Source: G963665815 sp942492065 (lineage in GTDB: Bacteria > Cloacimonadota > Cloacimonadia > Cloacimonadales > JAIOQZ01). From it: DNA of 64,000 nt. Positions within the stretch are counted from its first letter, which is position 1. Every line of letters begins with the position of its first letter. The DNA lies in contig CALODV010000013.1 in assembly GCA_942492065.1 (NCBI GenBank), positions 744,001 to 808,000 on the forward strand, written 5' to 3'. The translations under genes were made by a program, and so were the position numbers. Below are positions 26,174 to 34,417 of the stretch, one piece after another. The notes under the pieces were generated by a model. That model was not told the DNA's origin. It saw nothing but the letters and a program-made list of their open reading frames with translations, and did no database searches.

Positions 26174-27040
26174 TTATACTTTTCTGTTTATAATCATATC
26201 AATATCTTTTTCATAATCTACGTAAGCATCTTTTTTAATCTGCTTAAGAGCTTGTTTCTGAATCTGTCTTACACGTTCTCTTGAAAGTCCCAGTTCTTCC
26301 GCAATCTGAGCAAAATTTCTGCCTTTTTCTCCGTCAAGCCCAAAGTAAGACCTTACGATGTATGCATCCCGGGAAGGAAGGGTATTTATTGACTCTTCAA
26401 TTTTTGTGTGCATTCTGTCTTTATAATAAAGTGTTTTGGGATCGAGTGTATCTTGATCTTCTATAAAATCTTTCAGGTATACAGTGTCATTCTTACTTGA
26501 ATAGCTGACTTCATCGAAAGAAATGGTATCAACAGAATTAGTTTTCATATTCATCAAATCTCTTTTTGTCAGAGTAGTCTGTTCTATCAGTCCATCATCA
26601 GACAGGTGTTCTCCGGTTCTGTTGAATATACGTTCCTGAATAGCTTTAACCTTGTTTGCTGTATTTGTCCTGCCCAATGGAACTCTGATAAGAGATGTTT
26701 TTTCAGCGAGAGCGAATAAAATTCTCTGCTTGATCCACCAAACAGCATAAGAAATCAGTTTAATTTCCTTATATGGGTCAAATTTTTCAATAGCTTTAAT
26801 AAGTCCCATATTTCCTTCACTAATCAATTCTGAAAGAGCAAGCCCTCTGTTCTGATAATGAGATGATATTTTAACAACAAACTTCAGGTTAGACCTTATC
26901 AGCTTGTTAGTTGCAGCCATATCACCCATTTTCGCTTTTACTGCGAGCTCATGTTCTTCTTCTCTGGTAAGAGTATTAATATCTGCTATTTCATTCAGAT
27001 ACTTTTGCAAAGCTTTGTCTTCAAAAACATTTTCTGCCAT
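26174..27040 (-). CDS. RNA polymerase primary-type sigma-70 factor
   Basis: A 288-residue sigma factor without region 1.1, the size of primary sigma in Bacteroidetes and relatives. Region 1.2 (VFEDKALQKYLNEIADINTL), region 2 with LISEGNMGLIKAIEKFDP and SYAVWWIKQRI, region 3, and region 4.2 HTH LSRERVRQIQKQALK are all present. It is either the housekeeping sigma or a close group 2 relative. It is co-directional with the 12-bp-distant merR-type gene. The TTGACA/TATAAT-like promoters found in the window fit a sigma of this class. Confidence 0.92.
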   Translation of the reverse strand: MAENVFEDKALQKYLNEIADINTLTREEEHELAVKAKMGDMAATNKLIRSNLKFVVKISSHYQNRGLALSELISEGNMGLIKAIEKFDPYKEIKLISYAVWWIKQRILFALAEKTSLIRVPLGRTNTANKVKAIQERIFNRTGEHLSDDGLIEQTTLTKRDLMNMKTNSVDTISFDEVSYSSKNDTVYLKDFIEDQDTLDPKTLYYKDRMHTKIEESINTLPSRDAYIVRSYFGLDGEKGRNFAQIAEELGLSRERVRQIQKQALKQIKKDAYVDYEKDIDMIINRKV

Positions 27041-27052
27041 TTCTAAATCCTG

Positions 27053-27364
27053 TTACACATTAAATTCATTAGCATGATCGCCTATAAAGTCCAGTAATTC
27101 ATCAGTATCCATTTCAAGCCTGTTTGCAAGTTCCATAATTATTTTGACACCGGAGAAGTTTATACCATATTCCTGAGTCAGTGTAATAATTAAAGTTATT
27201 TGCTCAATGTTTTTTTTGGTAAATACTCTATAATTTGAAGTATTCCTTGAAACATGGATCAATCTTTTTTTCTCATATGTTCTTATTGTCTGGTCGTGTA
27301 AACCCACAATTTTTGAAACTTCACCTATAGAATAATATTTCTTTTTCTCTGAAGTCTTAAACAT
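27053..27364 (-). CDS. MerR-family transcriptional regulator
   Basis: A 103-residue protein with a winged HTH at the N-terminus: YYSIGEVSKIVGLHDQTIRT, then YEKKRLI, and NYRVFTKKNIEQI. This is the MerR/HspR class. The C-terminal part is a short helix without cysteines, so no metal site is seen. HspR-like regulators control heat-shock genes, but none is adjacent. It lies between the LysM/M23 gene (10 bp) and the sigma factor gene (12 bp), so it is in the operon and may regulate it. Confidence 0.88.
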   Translation of the reverse strand: MFKTSEKKKYYSIGEVSKIVGLHDQTIRTYEKKRLIHVSRNTSNYRVFTKKNIEQITLIITLTQEYGINFSGVKIIMELANRLEMDTDELLDFIGDHANEFNV

Positions 27365-27374
27365 ATCCTTTCCA

Positions 27375-28463
27375 TTATATAGAACCGAGAACTTTTCTCG
27401 GATTAACAGCTTTACCCTTTATCCTGTATTCAAAATGCAGGTGTGCTCCTGAAGAATTACCGGTATTCCCCAGAGTGGCAATAGGTTGACCTTTAGTAAC
27501 GGTATCTCCAAGTCTGACCAGATTAGACTCATTGTGAGCATAAACTGTCATTATGGAGCCCTGATGTTCCAGAATTATCACATTACCATAGCCTTTCTGA
27601 ACTCCTTCATATACTACCTTTCCGGCAAGTGCTGCATGGATAGGAGTTCCGATTTTTGCAGCTATATCAATGCCTTTATGCGGCTTCCCGTTTCTTAGCC
27701 CAAATTCAGAGGTTACTGTCCCATTAACCGGAACGAAAACCTTTGCACTCTGAACGGCTTTTACCTTGCCAACAGCTGATTTTACAGGTGTTTTTGCCGT
27801 TTTAATATCTCCGGAACTATTAGACTTTGAAGCATTGTTCTGGTCAATAACCGAACCTCTTAATTTAATCTTCTGACCAACATAAATATTGTTGCCGCTC
27901 AGGTTATTCAGACTTTTTATTTCATCAACTGTTGTTTTATATATTCGGGCAATACCATAAAGGGTCTCTTTTTTCTCAACAATATGGTACATGGAGTTAT
28001 CTTTTTCAGCTATTTCCTGAAATTCCTTGATATCAGCACCTGAATCTCCGGTAAGTTTGAGTTTCTGACCTTCGAATATTGTGAATGAATCCAGTTTATT
28101 ATAGTCCATCAGGTCATATTCCGCGATGCCGTACATTTTGGATATTCTGTAAATGGTTTCACCTTTCTGAACAATGTGAACTCCACTTTCCGGAATATCC
28201 TTTTGAGTCACGTAGACTTGCTGCTCACTATCCTTCGGTGAGAAATAAATCTTCTGACCGATAATAATTTTGCTGTTTTTGATATTGTTATAAGCAATCA
28301 GTTTATCTTTAGAAATCCTATACTTCCTGCTGATAGAGTGAATAGTATCACCCTTTTTTACAATGTGATATTTTTCTGATTTCGTAATATATACCGGATC
28401 AGCATAAGATATTGAAACAAATATAAATAAAAACAGCTTAACTATTAAAAAACTTCTTTTCAC
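27375..28463 (-). CDS. Secreted LysM x3 - M23 peptidoglycan endopeptidase
   Basis: A 362-residue protein with signal peptide (1-21), three LysM peptidoglycan-binding domains (about 31-74, 95-137 and 158-202), a Ser/Lys-rich linker, and a C-terminal M23 domain (244-362). The zinc-site residues are intact: His262 and Asp266 in HKGID, His310 in VYAHN, and His341-Leu-His343. It should be an active periplasmic DD-endopeptidase for wall growth or division, or a NlpD-like activator that kept the site. Neighbours are acyP upstream (23 bp) and merR downstream. Confidence 0.95.
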   Translation of the reverse strand: MKRSFLIVKLFLFIFVSISYADPVYITKSEKYHIVKKGDTIHSISRKYRISKDKLIAYNNIKNSKIIIGQKIYFSPKDSEQQVYVTQKDIPESGVHIVQKGETIYRISKMYGIAEYDLMDYNKLDSFTIFEGQKLKLTGDSGADIKEFQEIAEKDNSMYHIVEKKETLYGIARIYKTTVDEIKSLNNLSGNNIYVGQKIKLRGSVIDQNNASKSNSSGDIKTAKTPVKSAVGKVKAVQSAKVFVPVNGTVTSEFGLRNGKPHKGIDIAAKIGTPIHAALAGKVVYEGVQKGYGNVIILEHQGSIMTVYAHNESNLVRLGDTVTKGQPIATLGNTGNSSGAHLHFEYRIKGKAVNPRKVLGSI

Positions 28464-28486
28464 TAAAAATCACCTTAAATCTAAAT

Positions 28487-28753
28487 TTATCTGATTTCAA
28501 AAGACCCGTATTCTGCACTGTGCTGAATTAGAGTTTCGTTCAAAGTTTCCACTATTGACATCCTTGGACCTTCCTTAATCCTCGATTTAAACTCACTGAT
28601 AAGTGCCTTATCACCCTGTACAATTATTTTTACATCCCCATTATATAGATTCTTAACATAACCTGAAAGACCGTATAATACTGCCTGAGTGAGGGTAAAA
28701 TATCTGAATCCTACTCCTTGAACTCTACCGGACACTATCAACTCTATAGTCAT
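28487..28753 (-). CDS. acyP: Acylphosphatase
   Basis: Small enzyme that hydrolyses acyl phosphates. I use the ATG at 28753 (88 residues), preceded by AAAGGA; a frame upstream adds seven residues without a ribosome site. The catalytic arginine is in SGRVQGVGFRYF and the catalytic asparagine in GYVKNLYNGDV. It is the first gene of the leftward acyP-M23-merR-sigma-ptb-rlmH-cdd-trxB run; its substrate could be the acyl phosphate made by the phosphotransacylase encoded in the same run (inference). Confidence 0.95.
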   Translation of the reverse strand: MTIELIVSGRVQGVGFRYFTLTQAVLYGLSGYVKNLYNGDVKIIVQGDKALISEFKSRIKEGPRMSIVETLNETLIQHSAEYGSFEIR

Positions 28754-28792
28754 TAAAAATCCTTTTACTATCATTGTAAAAATCGAATCTTA

Positions 28793-28821
28793 AAATAAAC
28801 ACAATTGCCACAATCTGTCAA
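28793..28821 (-). promoter_or_regulatory. Promoter of the acyP operon
   Basis: Minus-strand TTGACA (28816-28821), 18-bp spacer, TATTTT (28793-28798), about 40 bp before the acyP start. Spacing and hexamers fit a sigma70-type promoter. Confidence 0.5.
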
Positions 28822-28877
28822 TTTATTTTGCAGTTGTTTTCTCAAAGCCTCTTGCAATGGGGAAGTAATTCAGATTA

Positions 28878-29090
28878 TTACTCGCTATCTTCAAGTATCA
28901 TTCTGGCAAAGTCTTCTATATTATCTGCCTTGTAAATGGTTAGTCCTTTTTTCTTGTCTCCCAGAACAATCAGTTTATCATGCGGCTTAATCTTGTAGTA
29001 TTCTCTGGCTTTTTTGGGTATAACTATTTGTCCTCTTTCCCCTACTGTTACAGTTCCGCAAATACATTTACCATTTTTAAATTCAAGCAT
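28878..29090 (-). CDS. AbrB/SpoVT-type swapped-hairpin regulator
   Basis: A 70-residue protein with one SpoVT/AbrB DNA-binding domain: TVTVGERGQIVIPKKAREYY followed by KIKPHDKLIVLGD. Cysteines at 10 and 12 are an extra N-terminal feature. Such proteins bind DNA as dimers with swapped hairpins, as transition-state regulators or as antitoxins. No toxin gene follows, so a stand-alone transcription regulator is more likely. The ATG is preceded by GAGG. Confidence 0.85.
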   Translation of the reverse strand: MLEFKNGKCICGTVTVGERGQIVIPKKAREYYKIKPHDKLIVLGDKKKGLTIYKADNIEDFARMILEDSE

Positions 29091-29160
29091 AGCTACCTCT
29101 GTAGTTTTTTTTAAAATTGCTGTGAAGTAGCTTTTCTGTCAATCTAAAGTTGAACATGTA

Positions 29161-29188
29161 TAAAAGGCTGCCGGGACTGAGCAGCCTT
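29161..29188 (-). terminator. Second hairpin upstream of the AbrB-like gene
   Basis: An 8-bp stem AAGGCTGC/GCAGCCTT (29164-29171 and 29181-29188) followed on the minus strand by TTTTAT. It lies 86 bp after another terminator and 74 bp before the AbrB-like start codon, so it is either a tandem terminator or a leader attenuator of that gene. Confidence 0.55.
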
Positions 29189-29273
29189 AATGTTATTTGC
29201 AATATCTAATTTGAGATACTACTTTTCCTGTTGGGGACAGGCTTTGACTATATATAAAGTTTTAAAATTCATT

Positions 29274-29305
29274 AAAAAGCTGACAGAATAAAATATTCTG
29301 CCAGC
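29274..29305 (-). terminator. Intrinsic terminator after the invasin-type lipoprotein gene
   Basis: A 12-bp stem with one G-U pair (29279-29290 against 29294-29305), 3-nt loop and a minus-strand TTTTT tract (29274-29278), about 60 bp after the stop at 29367. Confidence 0.88.
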
Positions 29306-29366
29306 AATGTTGGAGTCTCTTGCGAATTTATCTTGTAATATGTGGTTGATCTTAACTTCAGCTACA

Positions 29367-31556
29367 CTATTCTCTATAACGAATGATCAGTATATTAGCA
29401 TTATTAGTAATATCGGTACCCTCGATTTGAGCGTTGATCTGTACGTTTTGTTCTCCTGGAACACCATTTTGTGGTGGAGGACACTCACGAAGTTCAAATA
29501 TTATCTTGTTTACTCCGATGCCTGTTATAGGAGTTTTCATAAAACGAGGGTCAAATGATCCATCTACTTTATATGGCGTATTACCGTTACCATCTACATA
29601 AAACGCAAATGTACCGCGATCAGACCATGAACTTACGTAAGCATCTTTAACATAGTTACCTTGCTGGTCAGATACTTCGTATATAATATGACTGGATACT
29701 GTGTCTGGAGAACCGTCTGTTGGAGCATCTGAACCCCAGGGACCACCAAAGTCGACGTGACCAAATTGAGGATACATTACAAGTTGCGGTTCGTTCATCG
29801 GCATACGGAATTCTGTTGTCTCAGTTACAGTACCACATTCAGCTGAAATTGTAAGAAACTGATTAGCATATGATCCGTCATATACGAGTTTTGTATATGC
29901 AACACCTGCAGTTGAATCATCTTCAGCATTGATATTGCCAACAAAAGCAGCAGCATTAATAACTGCCCAATCAGGTTCTGTACCATTAGGATCTGATAAA
30001 GCAGGTCCTATTGAGAACCAAACAGCTGTACCCATGGCAACAGGGTTACCGTATTGGTCAGTTACATTTGCGTTAACTTCAAGTTCCCAGAGACCGCCAC
30101 CCATATTTGCAGCCGAGTTATAATCACCAATAGCAATATTAATATATGAAGGTAAACCACCATTAATAACTATATTGGATTTTGTAGCTGTGATTGCAGC
30201 CGCATCATCAGGATCTGAACTGTTACTTACCTGAATATAAACAGTACCGGATCCGGAACCACTGGATACAGTTGCTCTGGCTTGACCGTTATATGCAGTA
30301 ACTGAAAGATATGAGTTATGATCTGTTACGTTAGTTCCAAGACGACATCCTGTTGGGATTGGCTGATTTTGAGCAAATCTGAAATACATTTCAGTTGGTA
30401 CATCAAGAAGATTACCAAATGAATCATAGAGATTTACAACAAGTTCGAACTGCTCAATTCCACCGGTACCTCTTGTATTAAGGTCAACTTCATCCTGGAA
30501 ATCATACTGAATCGAGCTGAGCTGAGAAGCACTAATTGTAAGAGCAGTTTCAGCTAATGCTGAGTCAGCTGCAGCTTGAATAGTTACAACACCGGCTTGT
30601 GTTCCAACACTGAATCTGTTGGTAACAGCCCCATTATCATCTGTAGCCATCATTCCTGTGATAGACCCCATAGCAATCTCTGTTTCGCCTTCCATTCTAT
30701 AAGCTTTGAAAGAAACATTAATACCGTTATCAACCGGATTATCATATCTATCCATAACCAGAGTAGTAATATCCGTTCTCATTGAACTGACATCATTACC
30801 TCCTATTACAAGGTTGGATCTTTCGGGAACCAAGCTGATTTTGTTTGGACTTCCGGGTTTAACTGCTATTTCTTTCATCACTTTCACAGAATCTATTTCT
30901 ATTGAAACAGATGCTAAACCTGTTTTTGTTCCTGAGTTGAAGTAAGTTTTTGCAACGCCGTTTGATGTTGAAACCTGAGCCGACTGCCCCAGATCAGTTC
31001 CATCCTCAAGCTGAAAATTACCCAAGTCTGTTTTAAATGTTATTACTGTGCCGTCCTGAATATTAACATTATCTACATCTTTTGGATAGGCAACAATCTG
31101 AGATGTTTTGTTTACTAATAGATTATCTACAGAAACAACATCAACAGACCCTACACCGGGAGCTTCAACTATATCTACATAGATAAAATCCGAACCACCC
31201 TTGACTTCAGCAGTAACTTTAGCTGTTCCCTTATATCCATGGTCCTTCAGTGTAACTGTTGCAATACCGCTGGAATCTGTAACAGCAGCGTTTACTATGC
31301 TGCCAATAGTAGTTCTGAATGTAACAGGAACTCCCATTGGAGCATTTCCCTCGGAATCCGATACCTTAGCCCTGATAGTTGCAATAGTAATATTGTTGTC
31401 AGCATATATTGTAATATTACTTCCGGCTCTTTCAAGATCCTCCGGTACTAGTAATTTTACAGAATAATTACCGGCAGTTGAGTTTCTGTTGTCGCAACCG
31501 AATATAAGCAGAAAAACTGCCAACATGACGAACATCACTTTAAAAGTATTTTTCAT
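29367..31556 (-). CDS. Lipoprotein with invasin-type (Big_1) Ig-like repeats
   Basis: A 729-residue predicted lipoprotein. The ATG at 31556 follows AGGAGG; the signal peptide ends in the lipobox LIFGC. Several bacterial Ig-like domain 1 repeats follow, recognised by the pattern 'G-x-P-V-x-F-T/R ... DSSGIATVTL' (GVPVTFRTTIGSIVNAAVTD, GTVITFKTDLGNFQ, NGINVSFKAYR, MYFRFAQNQPIPTG, GTAVWFSIGP). It is likely anchored in the outer membrane and exposed as an adhesin-like or scaffold protein. It stands alone, with its own terminator; a divergent ABC exporter operon begins about 400 bp away. Confidence 0.85.
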   Translation of the reverse strand: MKNTFKVMFVMLAVFLLIFGCDNRNSTAGNYSVKLLVPEDLERAGSNITIYADNNITIATIRAKVSDSEGNAPMGVPVTFRTTIGSIVNAAVTDSSGIATVTLKDHGYKGTAKVTAEVKGGSDFIYVDIVEAPGVGSVDVVSVDNLLVNKTSQIVAYPKDVDNVNIQDGTVITFKTDLGNFQLEDGTDLGQSAQVSTSNGVAKTYFNSGTKTGLASVSIEIDSVKVMKEIAVKPGSPNKISLVPERSNLVIGGNDVSSMRTDITTLVMDRYDNPVDNGINVSFKAYRMEGETEIAMGSITGMMATDDNGAVTNRFSVGTQAGVVTIQAAADSALAETALTISASQLSSIQYDFQDEVDLNTRGTGGIEQFELVVNLYDSFGNLLDVPTEMYFRFAQNQPIPTGCRLGTNVTDHNSYLSVTAYNGQARATVSSGSGSGTVYIQVSNSSDPDDAAAITATKSNIVINGGLPSYINIAIGDYNSAANMGGGLWELEVNANVTDQYGNPVAMGTAVWFSIGPALSDPNGTEPDWAVINAAAFVGNINAEDDSTAGVAYTKLVYDGSYANQFLTISAECGTVTETTEFRMPMNEPQLVMYPQFGHVDFGGPWGSDAPTDGSPDTVSSHIIYEVSDQQGNYVKDAYVSSWSDRGTFAFYVDGNGNTPYKVDGSFDPRFMKTPITGIGVNKIIFELRECPPPQNGVPGEQNVQINAQIEGTDITNNANILIIRYRE

Positions 31557-31960
31557 TTTTCCTCCTGCAGAATACCTTTTCAATTTACATTACACTATCT
31601 GTGCCAATCGCAACAATAGTCTTAATACATTTGATGTCAAAGAGTTAGACAATATTATACTTGTATGTTCTAAAATGCTTATCATTTTTGAATATTCAAG
31701 ACTGATAGCCTGAGACAATGTATATGTAAGTACTTGTAAATAAATACTAAAGCTTTCCTGATGCTGCTAAAAACAATTTTCATTATTGATAAAATCAGTG
31801 TTACTAATATTTCTTAATAAAGATATTGTCGTCAAACCAGCTGTTGCCATGCTGTTAATGGTTATCCGGCATAGTACAGGGAAATGAGACATTATCATTA
31901 ATTTATTTGACAACTTTTAAAGTAAAACCTTTCTAAGAAAAAAACAACTAGGATGTATTT
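31557..31960. other. Divergent intergenic region, 404 bp
   Basis: Separates the leftward invasin-type lipoprotein gene and the rightward ABC exporter operon, so it must hold both promoters. The rightward candidate is given separately (31907-31935). No conserved gene, RNA or repeat was recognised in the rest, which is AT-rich. Confidence 0.5.
31907..31935 (+). promoter_or_regulatory. Candidate promoter of the ABC exporter operon
   Basis: TTGACA (31907-31912), 17-bp spacer, TTTCTA (31930-31935), 25 bp before the start at 31961. The -35 is perfect and the -10 weak. Confidence 0.4.
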
Positions 31961-32746
31961 ATGAGTGCAGAAAAGGTAATAGAAATTCGTGGTCTCAAAA
32001 TGAAGTATTCTCATGATGGTGAATATGTTTTAAACGGAATTGATCTTGATATCACTCCGGGACAGATTATCGGCTATATCGGACCTAACGGCGCAGGGAA
32101 AACAACAACACTGAAACTGATGCTTAACCTCCTCGAAGGCTATGAAGGTACAATCTCTGTTTTGGGTAAAAATATAGCCATGGAAAAAGTTGATTATAAG
32201 TATAAAATCGGTTATGTTCCGGAACATGGTGAACTTTATGAAAACCTCACAGGATACGAGATGCTGGAGTTCTTCGGAAAAATATATAAAGTGAAGAAAG
32301 AAGCCCTGGACTCAAAGATAAAACGCCTGACAGCCCTATTCAAAATTGACGATAGTCTACATGAGAGAATTTCGTCTTATTCCAAGGGGATGAAGCAGAA
32401 GCTGCTTATCATCTGTTCTCTCATTCATAACCCGGATATCCTCTTCTTTGATGAACCTTTAAACGGACTTGATGCCAACAGCGTGCAGGTTTTCAAGGAA
32501 ATCATCAGCATGCTGGCAAAAGAAGGCAAAACAATCTTCTACAGCTCTCACATCATGGATGTCGTAGAGAAAATCAGCAGCAGAATTATCCTTCTCAACA
32601 AAGGGAAAATCGTTGCTGACGGTACATTCGAAGAATTGAAATCAAAAAGCATGTCAGGCACTCTGGAATCTGTTTTCAGTGAAATGACCGGATTCAACGA
32701 ATCCAAAGAAATCGCTGCTGACTTTGTAAACAGCCTCAAAGATTAA
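31961..32746 (+). CDS. ABC exporter ATP-binding protein
   Basis: A 261-residue ATPase with Walker A GPNGAGKT (41-48), Q-loop region, signature YSKGMKQ (140-146; a SxGMxQ form common in drug, lantibiotic and Na+ exporters of the CcmA/NatA class), Walker B ILFFDE (160-165) and switch His197. It is followed 15 bp later by two paralogous permease genes, so the three probably form one exporter. Substrate not evident. Confidence 0.95.
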   Translation: MSAEKVIEIRGLKMKYSHDGEYVLNGIDLDITPGQIIGYIGPNGAGKTTTLKLMLNLLEGYEGTISVLGKNIAMEKVDYKYKIGYVPEHGELYENLTGYEMLEFFGKIYKVKKEALDSKIKRLTALFKIDDSLHERISSYSKGMKQKLLIICSLIHNPDILFFDEPLNGLDANSVQVFKEIISMLAKEGKTIFYSSHIMDVVEKISSRIILLNKGKIVADGTFEELKSKSMSGTLESVFSEMTGFNESKEIAADFVNSLKD

Positions 32747-32761
32747 TATCGGGAGAGTCGA

Positions 32762-34414
32762 ATGAAAAACTTTCTAATGATTCGATTTCTTGATCTGTTT
32801 CGCTGGCTGTTCACTGCCCTGAACTATGATTATGATACTATCAGAATGGTGCTTCAACTTAAATTTACTGTTAATTCACGCAGACCAATCATGAATCTTG
32901 GAGCTAAAAAGAAAAGTAAAGACATCAAAAACAGTACTCTTCCGGCAGTGGGATTTCACCTGTTTATGGGAATAATGATAATTACCATGGTGGCTGGACT
33001 AAGTTCAAAATCAATATTTCTTGGACTTGGAATTTTCTTTCTGATCCAGATGGTTTTCATCTTTATGTCTTTATTTGCTGAGTTCTCGGTTTCATTTCTG
33101 GATACAATAGACTCAACTCTATTATTACCTACCCCAATAGACAGAAAATCACTTAATGCAGCAAAGAATCTGCACATTGTTTTATTCTATCTGCAGCTTG
33201 TTCTGGCATTATCTCTACCAAACACAATTTACCTGGGAATAGCATATGGAGTGCTTCCCGCAATTGTATTCCTGCTTTCCAATGTTATGGTTATGCTGTT
33301 TCTTATTGTATTAATCTCAATAATATACGGATTGCTGATACAAAAATTTTCCGGTGAGAAACTGAAAGATATGGTTAATAGAGTTCAAGTTGTATTATCT
33401 CTGATTGTTATTGGGAGCTATTACAGTACTATATATAAAATGGAGTTTTTTGTGGAGCATGCTGAAAGACTAATGTCCAGCAGATTTCTGTATTTTATTC
33501 CTCCATTATGGTTTTCCTCACTCACTACATCATTGATAGAAAAAAAATTTAATACTCAGTATATGATTTTAACTTCAATTGCAATATTCGTTTCTATTGT
33601 TGGATATTATTTCTATATCAAATATATTGCTCCTGAATACGAGAATAACCTGCTGAAATTTACTTCTCATAGTAAAGGTGCAGGGAAAAAACGTAAAAAT
33701 GGATTTCTAAGTAGTATTTTCTCCCAAACAGATTTTGCTCCATACTTCAATCTTGCAGATAGAATGATAAGTTCAGACAGAAAGCTCAAACTGTCTATAT
33801 TTCCTACAATTGGTATGGCAATATTCTTTTCGGTTGTTTTCCCAATTATCAAAAGTGATAGTATTGCAGAACTGGCACAAAACCGAGGGCAAACACTGAT
33901 GATGTATCTTGTATCACTGTTCTCGATGCAAATTCTGATGTTTGTTAATTACAGCGAGTATGCTAAAGCTTCCTGGTTGTTTAACTTTATACCTACTAAA
34001 TCACCAGTCAATCTAATAAAAGGATCTATTATTGCTTTATTCGTGAAGTTTTTGCTTCCAATGTATCTTTTTACAGGGCTCAGTTATCTTGTTTTGTTTA
34101 AAGGCAAAATAATTATGGATGTTATTGCATTCTTATTGAATTCAACTCTTATTTGTCTGGCATATCTGTTAATTAGTAAAAGAGAGTTACCTTTTTCCAA
34201 GGAATATCAGGGAAGATCTGCTGTAAATAATCGATCATGGACACTTCTTTTTGCATCCTTTGTGTTAGCTCCCATAATTGGGGGAACTCATTTTTTGATG
34301 ATCTGGCTTGAATTTAATATGCTGTTCTATATTCCGGTTCAGGTTATTATTCTTATAGCAGCCTTTAAGGGGTATTTCAAAATGACTTGGGATGATGTTA
34401 GGATAGGGCTGTAA
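32762..34414 (+). CDS. ABC exporter permease 1
   Basis: A 550-residue membrane protein with about ten to twelve predicted helices in two blocks, separated by a charged cytoplasmic segment rich in Lys (about 300-325). It begins MKNFLMIRFLDLFR. It shares length, the same opening motif and 'DYDTIRMVLQLKF' with the next gene product (DFEVIKLILQLKF), so the two are tandem paralogues. Position after the ATPase gene makes it the transmembrane partner. GGGAGAG lies just before the ATG. Confidence 0.85.
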   Translation: MKNFLMIRFLDLFRWLFTALNYDYDTIRMVLQLKFTVNSRRPIMNLGAKKKSKDIKNSTLPAVGFHLFMGIMIITMVAGLSSKSIFLGLGIFFLIQMVFIFMSLFAEFSVSFLDTIDSTLLLPTPIDRKSLNAAKNLHIVLFYLQLVLALSLPNTIYLGIAYGVLPAIVFLLSNVMVMLFLIVLISIIYGLLIQKFSGEKLKDMVNRVQVVLSLIVIGSYYSTIYKMEFFVEHAERLMSSRFLYFIPPLWFSSLTTSLIEKKFNTQYMILTSIAIFVSIVGYYFYIKYIAPEYENNLLKFTSHSKGAGKKRKNGFLSSIFSQTDFAPYFNLADRMISSDRKLKLSIFPTIGMAIFFSVVFPIIKSDSIAELAQNRGQTLMMYLVSLFSMQILMFVNYSEYAKASWLFNFIPTKSPVNLIKGSIIALFVKFLLPMYLFTGLSYLVLFKGKIIMDVIAFLLNSTLICLAYLLISKRELPFSKEYQGRSAVNNRSWTLLFASFVLAPIIGGTHFLMIWLEFNMLFYIPVQVIILIAAFKGYFKMTWDDVRIGL

Positions 34415-34417
34415 CTT

